In this document: positions 23,450 to 31,967 of the stretch, in pieces
Position numbering within the stretch: position 1 is the stretch's first letter
Layout: every line of letters begins with the position of its first letter
NCBI GenBank assembly: GCA_964563755.1
Contig: CAZLYC010000005.1
Location: forward strand, 1-64,000
Length of the DNA: 64,000 nucleotides
Direction of reading: 5' to 3'
Source: JABMQF01 sp964563755
GTDB lineage: Archaea > Nanobdellota > Nanobdellia > Woesearchaeales > UBA11576
Program-made: the position numbers and the translations under genes
Notes under the pieces: model-generated
Database searches by the model: none
Told to the model about the DNA's origin: nothing
What the model saw: only the letters and a program-made list of their open reading frames with translations

Positions 23450-24369
23450 GTTGTCCTAGCATTCTCCCTGTAGTAACCAAGAGTGTCATTTAATGTCTTT
23501 TCTATGTCTATTTCCTGTTTCCATCCTGTCGCTTTTGAGAATTTACTATTATCTCCTATGAGCGAAGGTATTTCTGACTTTCTTATCCGTTCTTTATCTT
23601 TTTCTATTTTTATTTTTGATTTTGAAAGCACAATCATCTTATCAAGTAATTCCTTAAGAGTGTACCCTTTTCCAGAGCTTATATTGTACACATCGCATTT
23701 TTTGTTTTTTGTAAGTGCCAAGTAATATGCTCTTACTACATCTCTCACATCGCTGAAATCCCTTATTACATCGAGGTCTCCTACTTTTATCGATTCTTGT
23801 TTTCCTTTTTCTATCAGTGCTATCTGTTTTGCGAAGCTTGGTATGACGAATATGTCTGGCTGTCCTGGTCCTGTATGGTTGAAGCTTCTTGATATAACTA
23901 TAAATAGCCCGTTTTTTACATATTCTCCGCAAAGTTTTTCCTGCATGATCCTGGATTCTCCATATGGAGAGTTTGCGCTTAAAGGGTGTTCTTCTGTTAT
24001 CGGCGTGAATTTAGGTTTACCGTAGACTTCTGCAGAGCTTACTATGAGAATTTTTGTTTTTAACTTGTTATTGAGGACTGCGTCGAGTATATTTCTTGTC
24101 CCTTCTACATTTATTCTCTTGCACAGTTCCGGATTCTCAAAGCTTTGCTTGACAGAGCTGAATCCTGCCAAGTGAAAAAGAAAGTCTGGTTTTATCTGCG
24201 TGATGATATCATTGACAGATTTTTTATTTGTAACATCAAGATTATAGAAGTTTTTATCTGTCTTTTGGCCTTCGAAGTATGTTCCGAATACTTCTAGTCC
24301 TTGTTCTTGTAGAAAAGAAAGAAGGTATGGCCCGACAAAACCTTCTGCGCCTGTTACGAGGGCTTTCAT
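23446..24369 (-). CDS. SDR reductase/epimerase, probable GDP-4-keto-6-deoxy-D-mannose reductase
   Basis: 307 residues, extended SDR. VTGAEGFVGPYLLSFL (residues 4-19) replaces the usual GGAGFIG, in the style of RMD enzymes; LFHLAGFSSVKQSFENP, SSAEVYGKP, SPYGESRIMQEKL (Tyr-x3-Arg instead of Lys as read, so the catalytic pair should be checked) and SRSFNHTGPGQ follow RMD closely. It lies directly after gmd with a 4-nt overlap, so the pair should turn GDP-mannose into GDP-D-rhamnose or a related GDP-6-deoxyhexose. Substrate assignment rests on this neighbourhood. Confidence 0.82.
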   Translation of the reverse strand: MKALVTGAEGFVGPYLLSFLQEQGLEVFGTYFEGQKTDKNFYNLDVTNKKSVNDIITQIKPDFLFHLAGFSSVKQSFENPELCKRINVEGTRNILDAVLNNKLKTKILIVSSAEVYGKPKFTPITEEHPLSANSPYGESRIMQEKLCGEYVKNGLFIVISRSFNHTGPGQPDIFVIPSFAKQIALIEKGKQESIKVGDLDVIRDFSDVRDVVRAYYLALTKNKKCDVYNISSGKGYTLKELLDKMIVLSKSKIKIEKDKERIRKSEIPSLIGDNSKFSKATGWKQEIDIEKTLNDTLGYYRENARTT

Positions 24370-25337
24370 TTTTTCTCTGTCTGTAATCTCTTTATGTCTT
24401 CGTCAACCATCATCTTCACAAGCTGCTCAAAAGTGACTTTTGGCTTCCAACCAAGGTTGTTAAGAGCTCTCTTGCTGCTCCCCTGAAGGACGAATAACTC
24501 GGCAGGCCTCATGAACTGTGGGTCCTGCTTGACGTATTTCTGCCAGTCTTTTATCCCTGCTGCCTTGAATGCTGCTTCGACGAAGTCTTTGACAGAATGT
24601 GTAACTCCTGTTGATATTACGTAATCTTCAGGTTTTTCCTGTTGTAACATGAGCCACATAGCTTCAACATAGTCTCCGGCAAATCCCCAGTCTCTTTGGG
24701 AATCCATGCTTCCAAGGGATAACTCTTTTGCAATGCCTAGTTTTATCCTTGCGACTCCATCTGTGATTTTCCTTGTAACGAACTCTATGCCCCTTCTTGG
24801 TGATTCATGGTTGAATAGTATTCCGCAGCAGACGTACATGCCGTAGCTTTCCCGGTAGTTGACTGCCATCCAATGTGCGAATAATTTAGCTATTGCATAG
24901 GGGCTTCTTGGCCTGAATTTTGTCTGTTCGTCCTGTATGTTTTCTGTCGCATTGCCATACATCTCGCTCGTTGATGCCTGATATACTCTTGCTTTTGGGG
25001 CAAATAGTCTCACTGCTTCAAGGAGATTCAATGTTCCTATGCCTGCGACTTCAGAAGTCAACACTGGCTGCTTCCAGCTTGTTGCAACAAATGACTGTGC
25101 TGCAAGGTTGTACACTTCATCAGGGTTTGATATCTTTATTGCGTGTATTAGTGAACCTTGATCAGTCATGTCCCCATCGATGATTGTAATCTTGTCAAGT
25201 ATGTGCTCTATCCTCCAGTAATTAGGAGTGCTGAGTCTCCTGACTAAACCATATACTTTGTATCCTTTCTTTAGAAGCAGCTCTGCCAAGTATGAGCCAT
25301 CCTGTCCTGTTATGCCTGTAATGAGTGCGGATTTCAT
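24366..25337 (-). CDS. gmd: GDP-mannose 4,6-dehydratase
   Basis: 323 residues from ATG 25337, preceded by GGGAGGT at 9-nt spacing; a GTG 24 nt earlier would swallow that site. Converts GDP-mannose to GDP-4-keto-6-deoxy-mannose with NADP. Signatures: ITGITGQDGSYLAELLL (about residues 6-22), VRRLSTPN, YNLAAQSFVATSWKQP, QASTSEMYGN, RSPYAIAKLFAHW (catalytic Tyr-x3-Lys), LFNHESPRRG and GSMDSQRDWGFAGDYVEAMW. It is the first gene of a three-gene minus-strand unit with the reductase and a GT-C enzyme. TATA-like AATAAATAAATAAG lies near 25368-25381. Confidence 0.95.
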   Translation of the reverse strand: MKSALITGITGQDGSYLAELLLKKGYKVYGLVRRLSTPNYWRIEHILDKITIIDGDMTDQGSLIHAIKISNPDEVYNLAAQSFVATSWKQPVLTSEVAGIGTLNLLEAVRLFAPKARVYQASTSEMYGNATENIQDEQTKFRPRSPYAIAKLFAHWMAVNYRESYGMYVCCGILFNHESPRRGIEFVTRKITDGVARIKLGIAKELSLGSMDSQRDWGFAGDYVEAMWLMLQQEKPEDYVISTGVTHSVKDFVEAAFKAAGIKDWQKYVKQDPQFMRPAELFVLQGSSKRALNNLGWKPKVTFEQLVKMMVDEDIKRLQTEKK

Positions 25338-25441
25338 ATGAACACAACCTCCCGAAGACACTTCCGCTTATTTATTTATTAATTTAGCGTTTTTAAGCAG
25401 TATAGGAATATTTTTAAATGGTTTTCTTTTCTTTTATATCT

Positions 25442-26683
25442 ATGAAAATCGCATTAGTGACCAACTTTCTTCCGGATACACATAATATCTGGGGCGGTGC
25501 TGAGAAGGCTGCCGAGCATATACTGCTGCTTCTTGAAAATAAAGGCGAGTCTGTATCTGCGATGACGACAACCCCTGTTAAAAGAAAAGTTTCTGTCGTG
25601 ACTACAAAGACCCTTGAGGATGTGATAGGAAAGAAGCCTGCAGAGTATATTAAGTATTGGTTTCCTTTTGATATAGTCTCTTACTTTTCTATGAAGCACA
25701 ACCTGAAAGTGCTCAAGCCTGATGTTATTCACATACAGAATTTCAACGTCCTTTCTCTTTCAGTCATTTCTGCTGCAAAATCTCTCGGCATACCTGTGGT
25801 TCTTTCAGTTTATGATTATTGGGTATTCTGTCCGAAGATAACACTCATACTTAAGAACGGTTCTCTTTGTCACAAGTTTCATGGCAAGTGGTGTTATGAT
25901 TGCCTTGAGATAAAAAGATTCGGTATATTACAGAACATAGCTTCTAGATTCAGGAATGTTTTTTTCAATCATTTCCTTAAGCAGATAGACAGGTTCATTG
26001 TTTTATCAAATGCATCTGGTAGGATAATCTCTGAGTATGGTATAAAGAAAAACAAGATACGTGTAGTTCATCTTCCGTTGATAGATAATACTAAAAATGG
26101 CTCAGTTGATATTGAGAAGAACTCAATATTCTTTGGAGGCTGGATACAGCCGAATAAGGGGGTACATGTCCTGCTTGAAGCATTTGCTCTTGTTATTAAG
26201 AAAATTCCTTCTGCAAAGCTATACTTGTTGGGAATGGAAGCGAATGAGTCTTATTCAGCTAAGATAAATGGAATTATAGAAAAATACCATCTTAGCAAGA
26301 ACATATTGCGTTTTGGCCGGGTTGATAGAAAAGATTTTTATAGGATGATGGAACAGGCTAATGTAGTAGTAATACCAGAACAGTGGGAGAACATGTCCCC
26401 CGTAATACTTTTAGAATCCATGTCACGTGGAAAAGCGGTTGTAGCAAGCGACTTAGGAGGTATTCCTGAATTTGTATCCGAAGGCAAGACAGGTTTCCTT
26501 GCTAAATATGACAGCCCGAAAAGCTTTGCCGCAAAAATAGTTAAAATATTGTCTGACCCGGAGCTCGCTTCAATGATGGGAAATAATGCGAAGTTAGCTT
26601 TCAAGAAAGTTTTCAATGAAGATAGTATATACTCAGGATTGAGGGAAGTTTATGATGAAGTCACAACAAAAAAAAGGAGATAG
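25442..26683 (+). CDS. GT4 glycosyltransferase
   Basis: 413 residues from ATG 25442; TTTTTAAATGG about 22-32 nt upstream makes it a leaderless start. GT-B fold: N-terminal acceptor domain with NFLPDTHNIWGGAEKAAEHI, C-terminal donor domain with FFGGWIQPNKGVHVLLEAFA (about 225-244), LLGME, GRVDRKDFYRMMEQANVVVIP and the E-x7-E type region VILLESMSRGKAVVASDLGG. GT4 enzymes transfer sugars from nucleotide donors with retention. A cysteine-rich patch (CPK...CHKFHGKWCYDCLE, about 130-155) is often seen in such archaeal GT4 proteins. It is the first gene of a plus-strand unit with a nucleotidyltransferase and a DUF362 protein. Confidence 0.88.
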   Translation: MKIALVTNFLPDTHNIWGGAEKAAEHILLLLENKGESVSAMTTTPVKRKVSVVTTKTLEDVIGKKPAEYIKYWFPFDIVSYFSMKHNLKVLKPDVIHIQNFNVLSLSVISAAKSLGIPVVLSVYDYWVFCPKITLILKNGSLCHKFHGKWCYDCLEIKRFGILQNIASRFRNVFFNHFLKQIDRFIVLSNASGRIISEYGIKKNKIRVVHLPLIDNTKNGSVDIEKNSIFFGGWIQPNKGVHVLLEAFALVIKKIPSAKLYLLGMEANESYSAKINGIIEKYHLSKNILRFGRVDRKDFYRMMEQANVVVIPEQWENMSPVILLESMSRGKAVVASDLGGIPEFVSEGKTGFLAKYDSPKSFAAKIVKILSDPELASMMGNNAKLAFKKVFNEDSIYSGLREVYDEVTTKKRR

Positions 26684-27395
26684 CTGGTTAAGACCTAAGC
26701 CAAAATGCGTCATACTTGCAGGAGGTATGGGTTCTCGTCTTCTGCCGCTTTCGCTTGACAGGCAGAAATCTCTTATTGAGGTGAACGGAAGGCCGATTCT
26801 TCAGTATGTGATAGAGTATTGGCAGCAATTCAGCGATGAGTTCATATTCCTTGTAAGATACAAAAAGGAAGGAGTGATTGATTTTGTAAATTCACTCGGT
26901 CTTAAAGCCACATTTATAGAGGTCAAAGAGCTTAAAGGTATAGCTGACGCCATATCTTATGTAAAAGATCTTGTTGACGACAAATTCATAGTCGTTCTTA
27001 GTGATTGCATATGCGTCGGCAATTTTTCTTTTCCTGAGAGAATGGTGCAGGGAGTGGGTGTGATAAGCACCAAAAACAAGGAGGACATTTTTAGGAGTTA
27101 CTCTATAGAGCACGATAACGGTAGAATCAATAAAGTTGTTGAGAAGCCTAAACAGGCAAACAATGACCTCTGCGGAATGGGTTTTTATTTCTTTGACAAG
27201 CGCGTTTTTGATTATGTCAAGAAAACACCACCGTCTGCACTTAGGAATGAGATAGAGATAACAGATGCCATACAGAAGATGATTGATGGCGGCGAAGAAG
27301 TCTCTGCGGTATTCTTCAAAGGAGACTATCTAAACATAACTTATCCTGACGACCTAAAGAAAGCAGGAGAAATCCTTATGACTTGGAAAAAATGA
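26652..27395 (+). CDS. sugar-phosphate nucleotidyltransferase
   Basis: 247 residues. The binding loop ILAGGMGSRLLPLSLDRQKS (about residues 21-40) has the RmlA-like pattern with unusual Leu-Leu-Pro-Leu. VLSDCICVGNF holds the metal-binding Asp in place of the common GD; VVEKPKQANNDLCGMGFYFF follows the family. ATG 26652 lies inside the end of the GT4 gene (32-nt overlap) with GAGGG upstream; a shorter start cannot be excluded. It makes a nucleotide sugar, probably for the adjacent GT4. The downstream DUF362 gene overlaps its stop by 4 nt. Confidence 0.82.
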   Translation: MMKSQQKKGDSWLRPKPKCVILAGGMGSRLLPLSLDRQKSLIEVNGRPILQYVIEYWQQFSDEFIFLVRYKKEGVIDFVNSLGLKATFIEVKELKGIADAISYVKDLVDDKFIVVLSDCICVGNFSFPERMVQGVGVISTKNKEDIFRSYSIEHDNGRINKVVEKPKQANNDLCGMGFYFFDKRVFDYVKKTPPSALRNEIEITDAIQKMIDGGEEVSAVFFKGDYLNITYPDDLKKAGEILMTWKK

Positions 27396-28495
27396 ATGTA
27401 TTCATAGGGCGTGCAAATAAGGATTTTCATCATTCTTTAGAAAAAGTATTTGACAATGTTCTGACTAAAGAGGATGTAGAAGGAAAGACTGTCTTTCTTA
27501 AGCCGAACTGGGTAAATTCGAAGAAGTCTGATACTGGTGTTACTACAGATATACCTTTTCTTGGAGAACTGTCGCGTCTTCTTCTTCTAAAGGGAGCTAA
27601 AAAAGTTGTCATAGGAGATGGATCTATAGAAAATACGTCAAAGGTCATATCAGACCTAGGTGCCCATATTTTGAAGTCAGAAAATATATCTGTGGTTAAT
27701 CTGGATGAAGACGCACATGTTGCAGTTAAGACGCCTCATAATTTTGCTTTCCGTAATGTATTTCTTCCAAAAAGCCTCATGGAGAGCGATTTGGTCATAT
27801 CTGTGCCTAAGATAAAGACGCATGAGACGACTCTGGTCACTCTTGGTATCAAGAATTTCTATGGTTTTTTGAATAAGTCACAGAAGAAGGCCGGGCATGT
27901 AATAGATATAACCTCAGCTATACTAGATATATTCACGACGATTAAAAGCCTAAAAAAATGTTTCTGCATAGTAGACGGAAGGGTGGGCTTGGAAGGCAAG
28001 CTTGGACCTATAATAGGCAGGCCTGTCAAGCTCGGTTTGATTATTGGAGGCAGGAACATGCTGGCGGTTGATGAGGTTTGCACGAGACTTATGGGAGTTT
28101 CATCATCTGATGTTCCACATCTTTCAAGGCTTTTTAGGATAATTGGTGTTGATGCAGGCAAGATATCCGTAGTCGGACCGGAGATTTCAGAAATCAAGAA
28201 GGATTTCGAGCTGCCTCCACTGCATCTTAATGCGAAATCAATTCTGTTGAGGTTCATAGTTAATACTGTTTTTAGGAAGACGCCCTTCTTGGCTAATGAA
28301 AATAAATGTGTGCGATGCCTGTGTTGTGTGCGTGCATGTCCTGTTTCATGTGTATCCCTAAAGAAAAAGATAACGTTTGATTATTCTAAATGCATACATT
28401 GCCTTTGCTGTTGTGAGGCCTGCAAATATGATGCTCTTGATTATAGTGTGAGAAACAGCAAGATGTATTCATTATTGAAGCTTTTAGGGCTTTAA
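27392..28495 (+). CDS. DUF362 protein with two C-terminal [4Fe-4S] motifs
   Basis: 367 residues from ATG 27392 (ATGA overlap with the previous stop). Residues ~25-255 are the DUF362 domain: VFLKPNWVNSKK, GAKKVVIGDG, DLVISVPKIKTHETTLVTLGIKNFYG and ILDIFTTIKSLKKCFCIVDG. The C-terminus carries two ferredoxin motifs, CVRCLCCVRACP and CIHCLCCCEACK, with cysteines spaced C-x2-C-x2-C-x3-C. DUF362-ferredoxin proteins are redox proteins of unclear role. Finding one co-translated with a GT4 and a nucleotidyltransferase is unusual and suggests a redox step on the sugar or lipid carrier. Convergent 12-nt overlap with the radical SAM gene. Confidence 0.88.
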   Translation: MNVFIGRANKDFHHSLEKVFDNVLTKEDVEGKTVFLKPNWVNSKKSDTGVTTDIPFLGELSRLLLLKGAKKVVIGDGSIENTSKVISDLGAHILKSENISVVNLDEDAHVAVKTPHNFAFRNVFLPKSLMESDLVISVPKIKTHETTLVTLGIKNFYGFLNKSQKKAGHVIDITSAILDIFTTIKSLKKCFCIVDGRVGLEGKLGPIIGRPVKLGLIIGGRNMLAVDEVCTRLMGVSSSDVPHLSRLFRIIGVDAGKISVVGPEISEIKKDFELPPLHLNAKSILLRFIVNTVFRKTPFLANENKCVRCLCCVRACPVSCVSLKKKITFDYSKCIHCLCCCEACKYDALDYSVRNSKMYSLLKLLGL

Positions 28496-29611
28496 CATCC
28501 TTATTATCTTATCTTTTACTTTTCTGAATGTGATTCTCTTGTTCTGCCAGGTCCTTAATGATGTGCTTTCCTCATAAAGCTCTTTCTGTTTTCTTTTATT
28601 ATAAGTGTCGGCAACAGGTTCTGCCTTTTCACCGTAGAATATCTTATCGAGCGCGACGCTCTTCTCAAACGGGACATAGTAGCTGAACTGGGCGTTTATC
28701 TTCTGTCTCCTCACCCAGCCTAACGTAGCCTTGTCTATCTCGTAGCTAGACCCTGGTAACGCAAGTATGAAGAATCCTCCAACGCTGTCAAAATATCTCT
28801 TTGCTATCTTTATCGCTTTTTCTATCTGTTCTATAGTCTCTCCTTTATTTATTGCATTAAGCACTTTCGGGCTTGAGCTTTCTACACCGAAGTTAATGTA
28901 TTTGCATCCTGAGCTATACAGAGCTTTTGCGATATCCTCGTCAAATATGTCTGCCCTTAGGCCATTTGAGCAGGACCATGTGAGATTGAGTTTCTTGACA
29001 AGGCTGCAGAACTCCAGCACCCTCTTCTTGTTGACGTTGAAGCAGTCATCGATAACGTAGAACTTTTTTATGCCCCATCTTTCTTTTGCACGTTTAAGCT
29101 CCTCGTAGCAGTTCTTAGGGCTTCTTGATATCCATCCACGGTTCTTGCTCTGGCAGTAGCTGCACCTGAACGGGCATCCGAGAGCGGTCATTATTGCATA
29201 TCCCCATCTTCCTGATTGCCAGTTCTTCTGGAATATGTCAAAAGAATCAAAGAGCTCATAGTTTGGGAAAGGATATTTGTCGGAGAATCTCTCTGTGTGC
29301 TCTATCCTCTCGTCGAAATCAACATATGGGTAGCAGCATTGAACGTCAAGGAATCCTTTTATGGATTTTATCTTGGAATCAGGATATTTATTTTTATATT
29401 CTTCTGCTATCTTTTTTGATACGCCAAATGTCCTGGATTGTACTGATATACCTAGAATGTCTGTCTCTTCATCAAGGAATCTTCTTTTAGGTTCAGGCTT
29501 GGTGTTTAGGTCTATGACTTTAGATTTGAAATAGGTCGCTGCGTAAGCAAGACCGAGATTAGGTATATCTGTGTTCGCTCCAGCAGGCGGATTTACGAAT
29601 ATCATTTTCAT
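28484..29611 (-). CDS. radical SAM enzyme with N-terminal B12-binding-like region
   Basis: 375 residues. The N-terminal ~110 residues look like a shortened B12-binding domain (FVNPPAGANTDIPNLGLAYA, DILGISVQSRTFGVSKKIAEEY) without the DxHxxG cobalamin-ligand motif. The radical SAM core starts at TALGCPFRCSYCQSK (CxxxCxxC, about 141-155), with GVESSSPKVLNAINKG and VGGFFILALPG further on. Overlaps the upstream radical SAM gene by 4 nt. Such enzymes act on C-H bonds, often methylating or rearranging; in this glycan cluster the substrate may be a sugar or lipid. Reaction not predictable. Confidence 0.82.
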   Translation of the reverse strand: MKMIFVNPPAGANTDIPNLGLAYAATYFKSKVIDLNTKPEPKRRFLDEETDILGISVQSRTFGVSKKIAEEYKNKYPDSKIKSIKGFLDVQCCYPYVDFDERIEHTERFSDKYPFPNYELFDSFDIFQKNWQSGRWGYAIMTALGCPFRCSYCQSKNRGWISRSPKNCYEELKRAKERWGIKKFYVIDDCFNVNKKRVLEFCSLVKKLNLTWSCSNGLRADIFDEDIAKALYSSGCKYINFGVESSSPKVLNAINKGETIEQIEKAIKIAKRYFDSVGGFFILALPGSSYEIDKATLGWVRRQKINAQFSYYVPFEKSVALDKIFYGEKAEPVADTYNKRKQKELYEESTSLRTWQNKRITFRKVKDKIIRMLKP

Positions 29612-30825
29612 ATTTTCTTTGAGACGCCGTACTCATTTGATCTGAAGGTGGTGTCAAACGCTCTGCAGCCATCACAAAGTATAGGCACTTCTCCTTCTTT
29701 CTTAGGCACAAGTTTCCTGAATTTTTTATACCTTTCAGAATTCCATATTTCTTTAAATGGTCTTTCAAGCACGTTTCCGAACTTATTCTGCTTTAGGAAA
29801 TCTCTGCTATTTGACATCATTATCGCGCAGCAGGAAACAAGATCTCCTCCTATCATTATGTAGGGTTCGCTCCACGCAACACACTGGGACATCTTCCTCT
29901 TCTTCTCCGGGTCATGTGATGGGTGTGAGAGCTTGGCTTTTATACCATACTTATGGCTTGCTTTTTTAACATCAATATTATCTTTTCTTGTGGGTTCATA
30001 GATTAATGGTTTCGTATTTTCGAATTCAAGTAATGCGACAAATTCTACCATTGGTTTGTTTCCTATCCATTCTTTCGGTCCTAATGTGCTGACTAGTTTT
30101 ACAAAATCTACCATTTCATGATGGTTCGGTTTCATGAATGTGTATCTGAAGCCTAGCTCAGGTATGGGTGATTTCATCTCTTGTTTTATCTGTATAAACC
30201 TTTTGATGTTCTTTATCGCCGTGTCAAAATCTCCTCCCGGCCTTATCTTATTATACGTCTGTGCAGTAGCACCGTCTACAGATATCCATATTCTATCAAT
30301 GCCTAACTTTATTAACTCGCGCATCCTTTCTTCAGGCATGTCTAGAAAATGATCAACAAAAACAACGAATATATTTTTCGATTTGAGATAATTGAGCATC
30401 TTCATGAAATCAGGGTTCATGAAAGAAGTTCCTTCGCCAGTGACATTTATCCATTTCAAGCCATGCACTTGGTCTATTATCTTCTTAAAATCCTTAAAAG
30501 AGAGATTTTTATCAAGAGACGGCTCTGTTTTTGCCCAGTGGGTATGTTCACACATTATGCATCTCAAATTACATTTCGTTGTGACTTCTAATTCAAACAT
30601 CCACGGATAAGGTGCCATCCAAGGGAATCTTCTCCATATCGGGTCCTGTATGGCTATACCGCAATCTTCACCTCTTACAAAGAGCTTGACAAACACGAAG
30701 TTGTATGTTGCTTGGAGTCCTTTATTTTTCCAGAGATAATTTATGGTTGGTATCTGTTCTGCAAGAACTTTCCAAGGCATAAGTATAGAATCTTTGATGC
30801 TGTTTACTTTAGAATACATTTCCAT
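29608..30825 (-). CDS. radical SAM/SPASM-type enzyme
   Basis: 405 residues. Radical SAM cluster motif TTKCNLRCIMCEHT (CxxxCxxC, about residues 77-90) follows FELEV; WINVTGEGTSFMNPDFM and DRIWISVDGATAQTYNKIRPGG are typical of the SPASM subgroup. C-terminal cysteines (QCVAWSEPYIMIGGDLVSCC and ILCDGCRAFD) probably bind an auxiliary cluster. GGGGGA lies 5 nt upstream of the ATG and a TATA-like GTTTAAATATT near 30861-30871. Members modify peptides or sugars; the neighbouring genes favour a glycan role (inference). Confidence 0.85.
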   Translation of the reverse strand: MEMYSKVNSIKDSILMPWKVLAEQIPTINYLWKNKGLQATYNFVFVKLFVRGEDCGIAIQDPIWRRFPWMAPYPWMFELEVTTKCNLRCIMCEHTHWAKTEPSLDKNLSFKDFKKIIDQVHGLKWINVTGEGTSFMNPDFMKMLNYLKSKNIFVVFVDHFLDMPEERMRELIKLGIDRIWISVDGATAQTYNKIRPGGDFDTAIKNIKRFIQIKQEMKSPIPELGFRYTFMKPNHHEMVDFVKLVSTLGPKEWIGNKPMVEFVALLEFENTKPLIYEPTRKDNIDVKKASHKYGIKAKLSHPSHDPEKKRKMSQCVAWSEPYIMIGGDLVSCCAIMMSNSRDFLKQNKFGNVLERPFKEIWNSERYKKFRKLVPKKEGEVPILCDGCRAFDTTFRSNEYGVSKKI

Positions 30826-30887
30826 TTATATCCCCCTGTGCAATGCCTATGCTGAATATTTAAACTTTTGCTTTTAAATGAATTCTT

Positions 30888-31967
30888 TCAAACGTCGAAA
30901 TTTATTACTGTTTTGATATCTTGCGGTTTTGCAGAAAATCCTTTTTTATACTCTTCAATAGGTAGCTCATTTGTTATTATTTTTCTCAAGATTCCAGGCC
31001 ACTTATTCTCTATGTTATCGTAACGTTTAACTCCTCTAGTATAATCTTTCATATTTGCATTGACAACTCCCACCAGTGATTTATTTCCGAGGACGAATTC
31101 GAGATTTATTCTGCTAATTGGAAAGTCTATTGTGCCGTTGTCACCAGTTATACTGGTGAGACAGAGTATTCCGTTAGTTCTGACAAAATTGATTCCCTCA
31201 TAAACCATCTTCGCAACACCTGTGGATTCAATAACGATGTCATATTTTTTATTTATATCAATTATTTCTTGAAGGGACTTGCCTGATGTGCTGGAGTACC
31301 TCCCACCTATTTGTTCTACAATATCTGATTTTAAATTGCCATGAGGAGTTCTCGCAACAGTGGTTGTTTCAATTCCTTTGTCCCGAAGAATCATCGTGAC
31401 GAGCAGACCTATAGTTCCAGATCCGAGTATCAAAGCGTTTTGTGGCTCCCAAATCAATCTCTCCTGGATTTTGTTTGCCTGTTGAATTGTTTTTTCAGCG
31501 AAACTAAGTGGCTCAAGCAAGACTCCGACATCTTTATGATTTTGAGGGACTTTAACCAAAAAGTCTGATTTTTCTTTGTAATATTGGACCATCACTCCGT
31601 GGATACCTTTTATGCCGATTTCAGAATAGTTGCCCGTTATGCACATATCATTATCTCCTGCAGAGCAGTTTCTGCACGAATTCTTGCAAGGTCTCCTTAC
31701 TGTTCTAACAACGATGTCGCCTTCAGAGAATTTTGAGACATTTTTACCTACTGAATTTACCACGCCTACGGATTCATGCCCCATCACAAGATAATTGCAA
31801 TTTTCAGGAGTTTCTCCGTATAACCCTGCACATATTTCCAGGTCTGTTCGGCATATGCCTGTCTTTAGAACTTTAACTAGCACCTCGTCATTATTTATTT
31901 CAGGCTCATCTAACTCGAGGATTCTTGTGCTTTCAGCTTTTTTAGGAGTTATTGTTATTGCTTTCAT
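30888..31967 (-). CDS. zinc-dependent medium-chain dehydrogenase, glucose dehydrogenase-like
   Basis: 359 residues. MDR fold: catalytic zinc region GICRTDLEICAGLYG and GHESVGVV (about residues 37-76), structural-zinc cysteines in CKNSCRNCSAGDNDMC (about 93-108), Rossmann motif LILGSGTIGLLVTMIL (about 180-195). NYSEIGIKGIHGVMVQYY and VLLEPLSFAEKTIQQA resemble archaeal glucose 1-dehydrogenases. It begins directly where the adjoining radical SAM/SPASM stop lies (no gap), which suggests a paired pathway: radical chemistry on an alcohol and re-oxidation or reduction by the dehydrogenase. Substrate is inferred to be a sugar or polyol. Confidence 0.88.
   Translation of the reverse strand: MKAITITPKKAESTRILELDEPEINNDEVLVKVLKTGICRTDLEICAGLYGETPENCNYLVMGHESVGVVNSVGKNVSKFSEGDIVVRTVRRPCKNSCRNCSAGDNDMCITGNYSEIGIKGIHGVMVQYYKEKSDFLVKVPQNHKDVGVLLEPLSFAEKTIQQANKIQERLIWEPQNALILGSGTIGLLVTMILRDKGIETTTVARTPHGNLKSDIVEQIGGRYSSTSGKSLQEIIDINKKYDIVIESTGVAKMVYEGINFVRTNGILCLTSITGDNGTIDFPISRINLEFVLGNKSLVGVVNANMKDYTRGVKRYDNIENKWPGILRKIITNELPIEEYKKGFSAKPQDIKTVINFDV

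Noticed and set aside
27859..28257. Minus-strand frame inside the DUF362 gene
   Set aside because: Antisense, no ribosome-binding site, and the plus-strand frame contains DUF362 and ferredoxin motifs.
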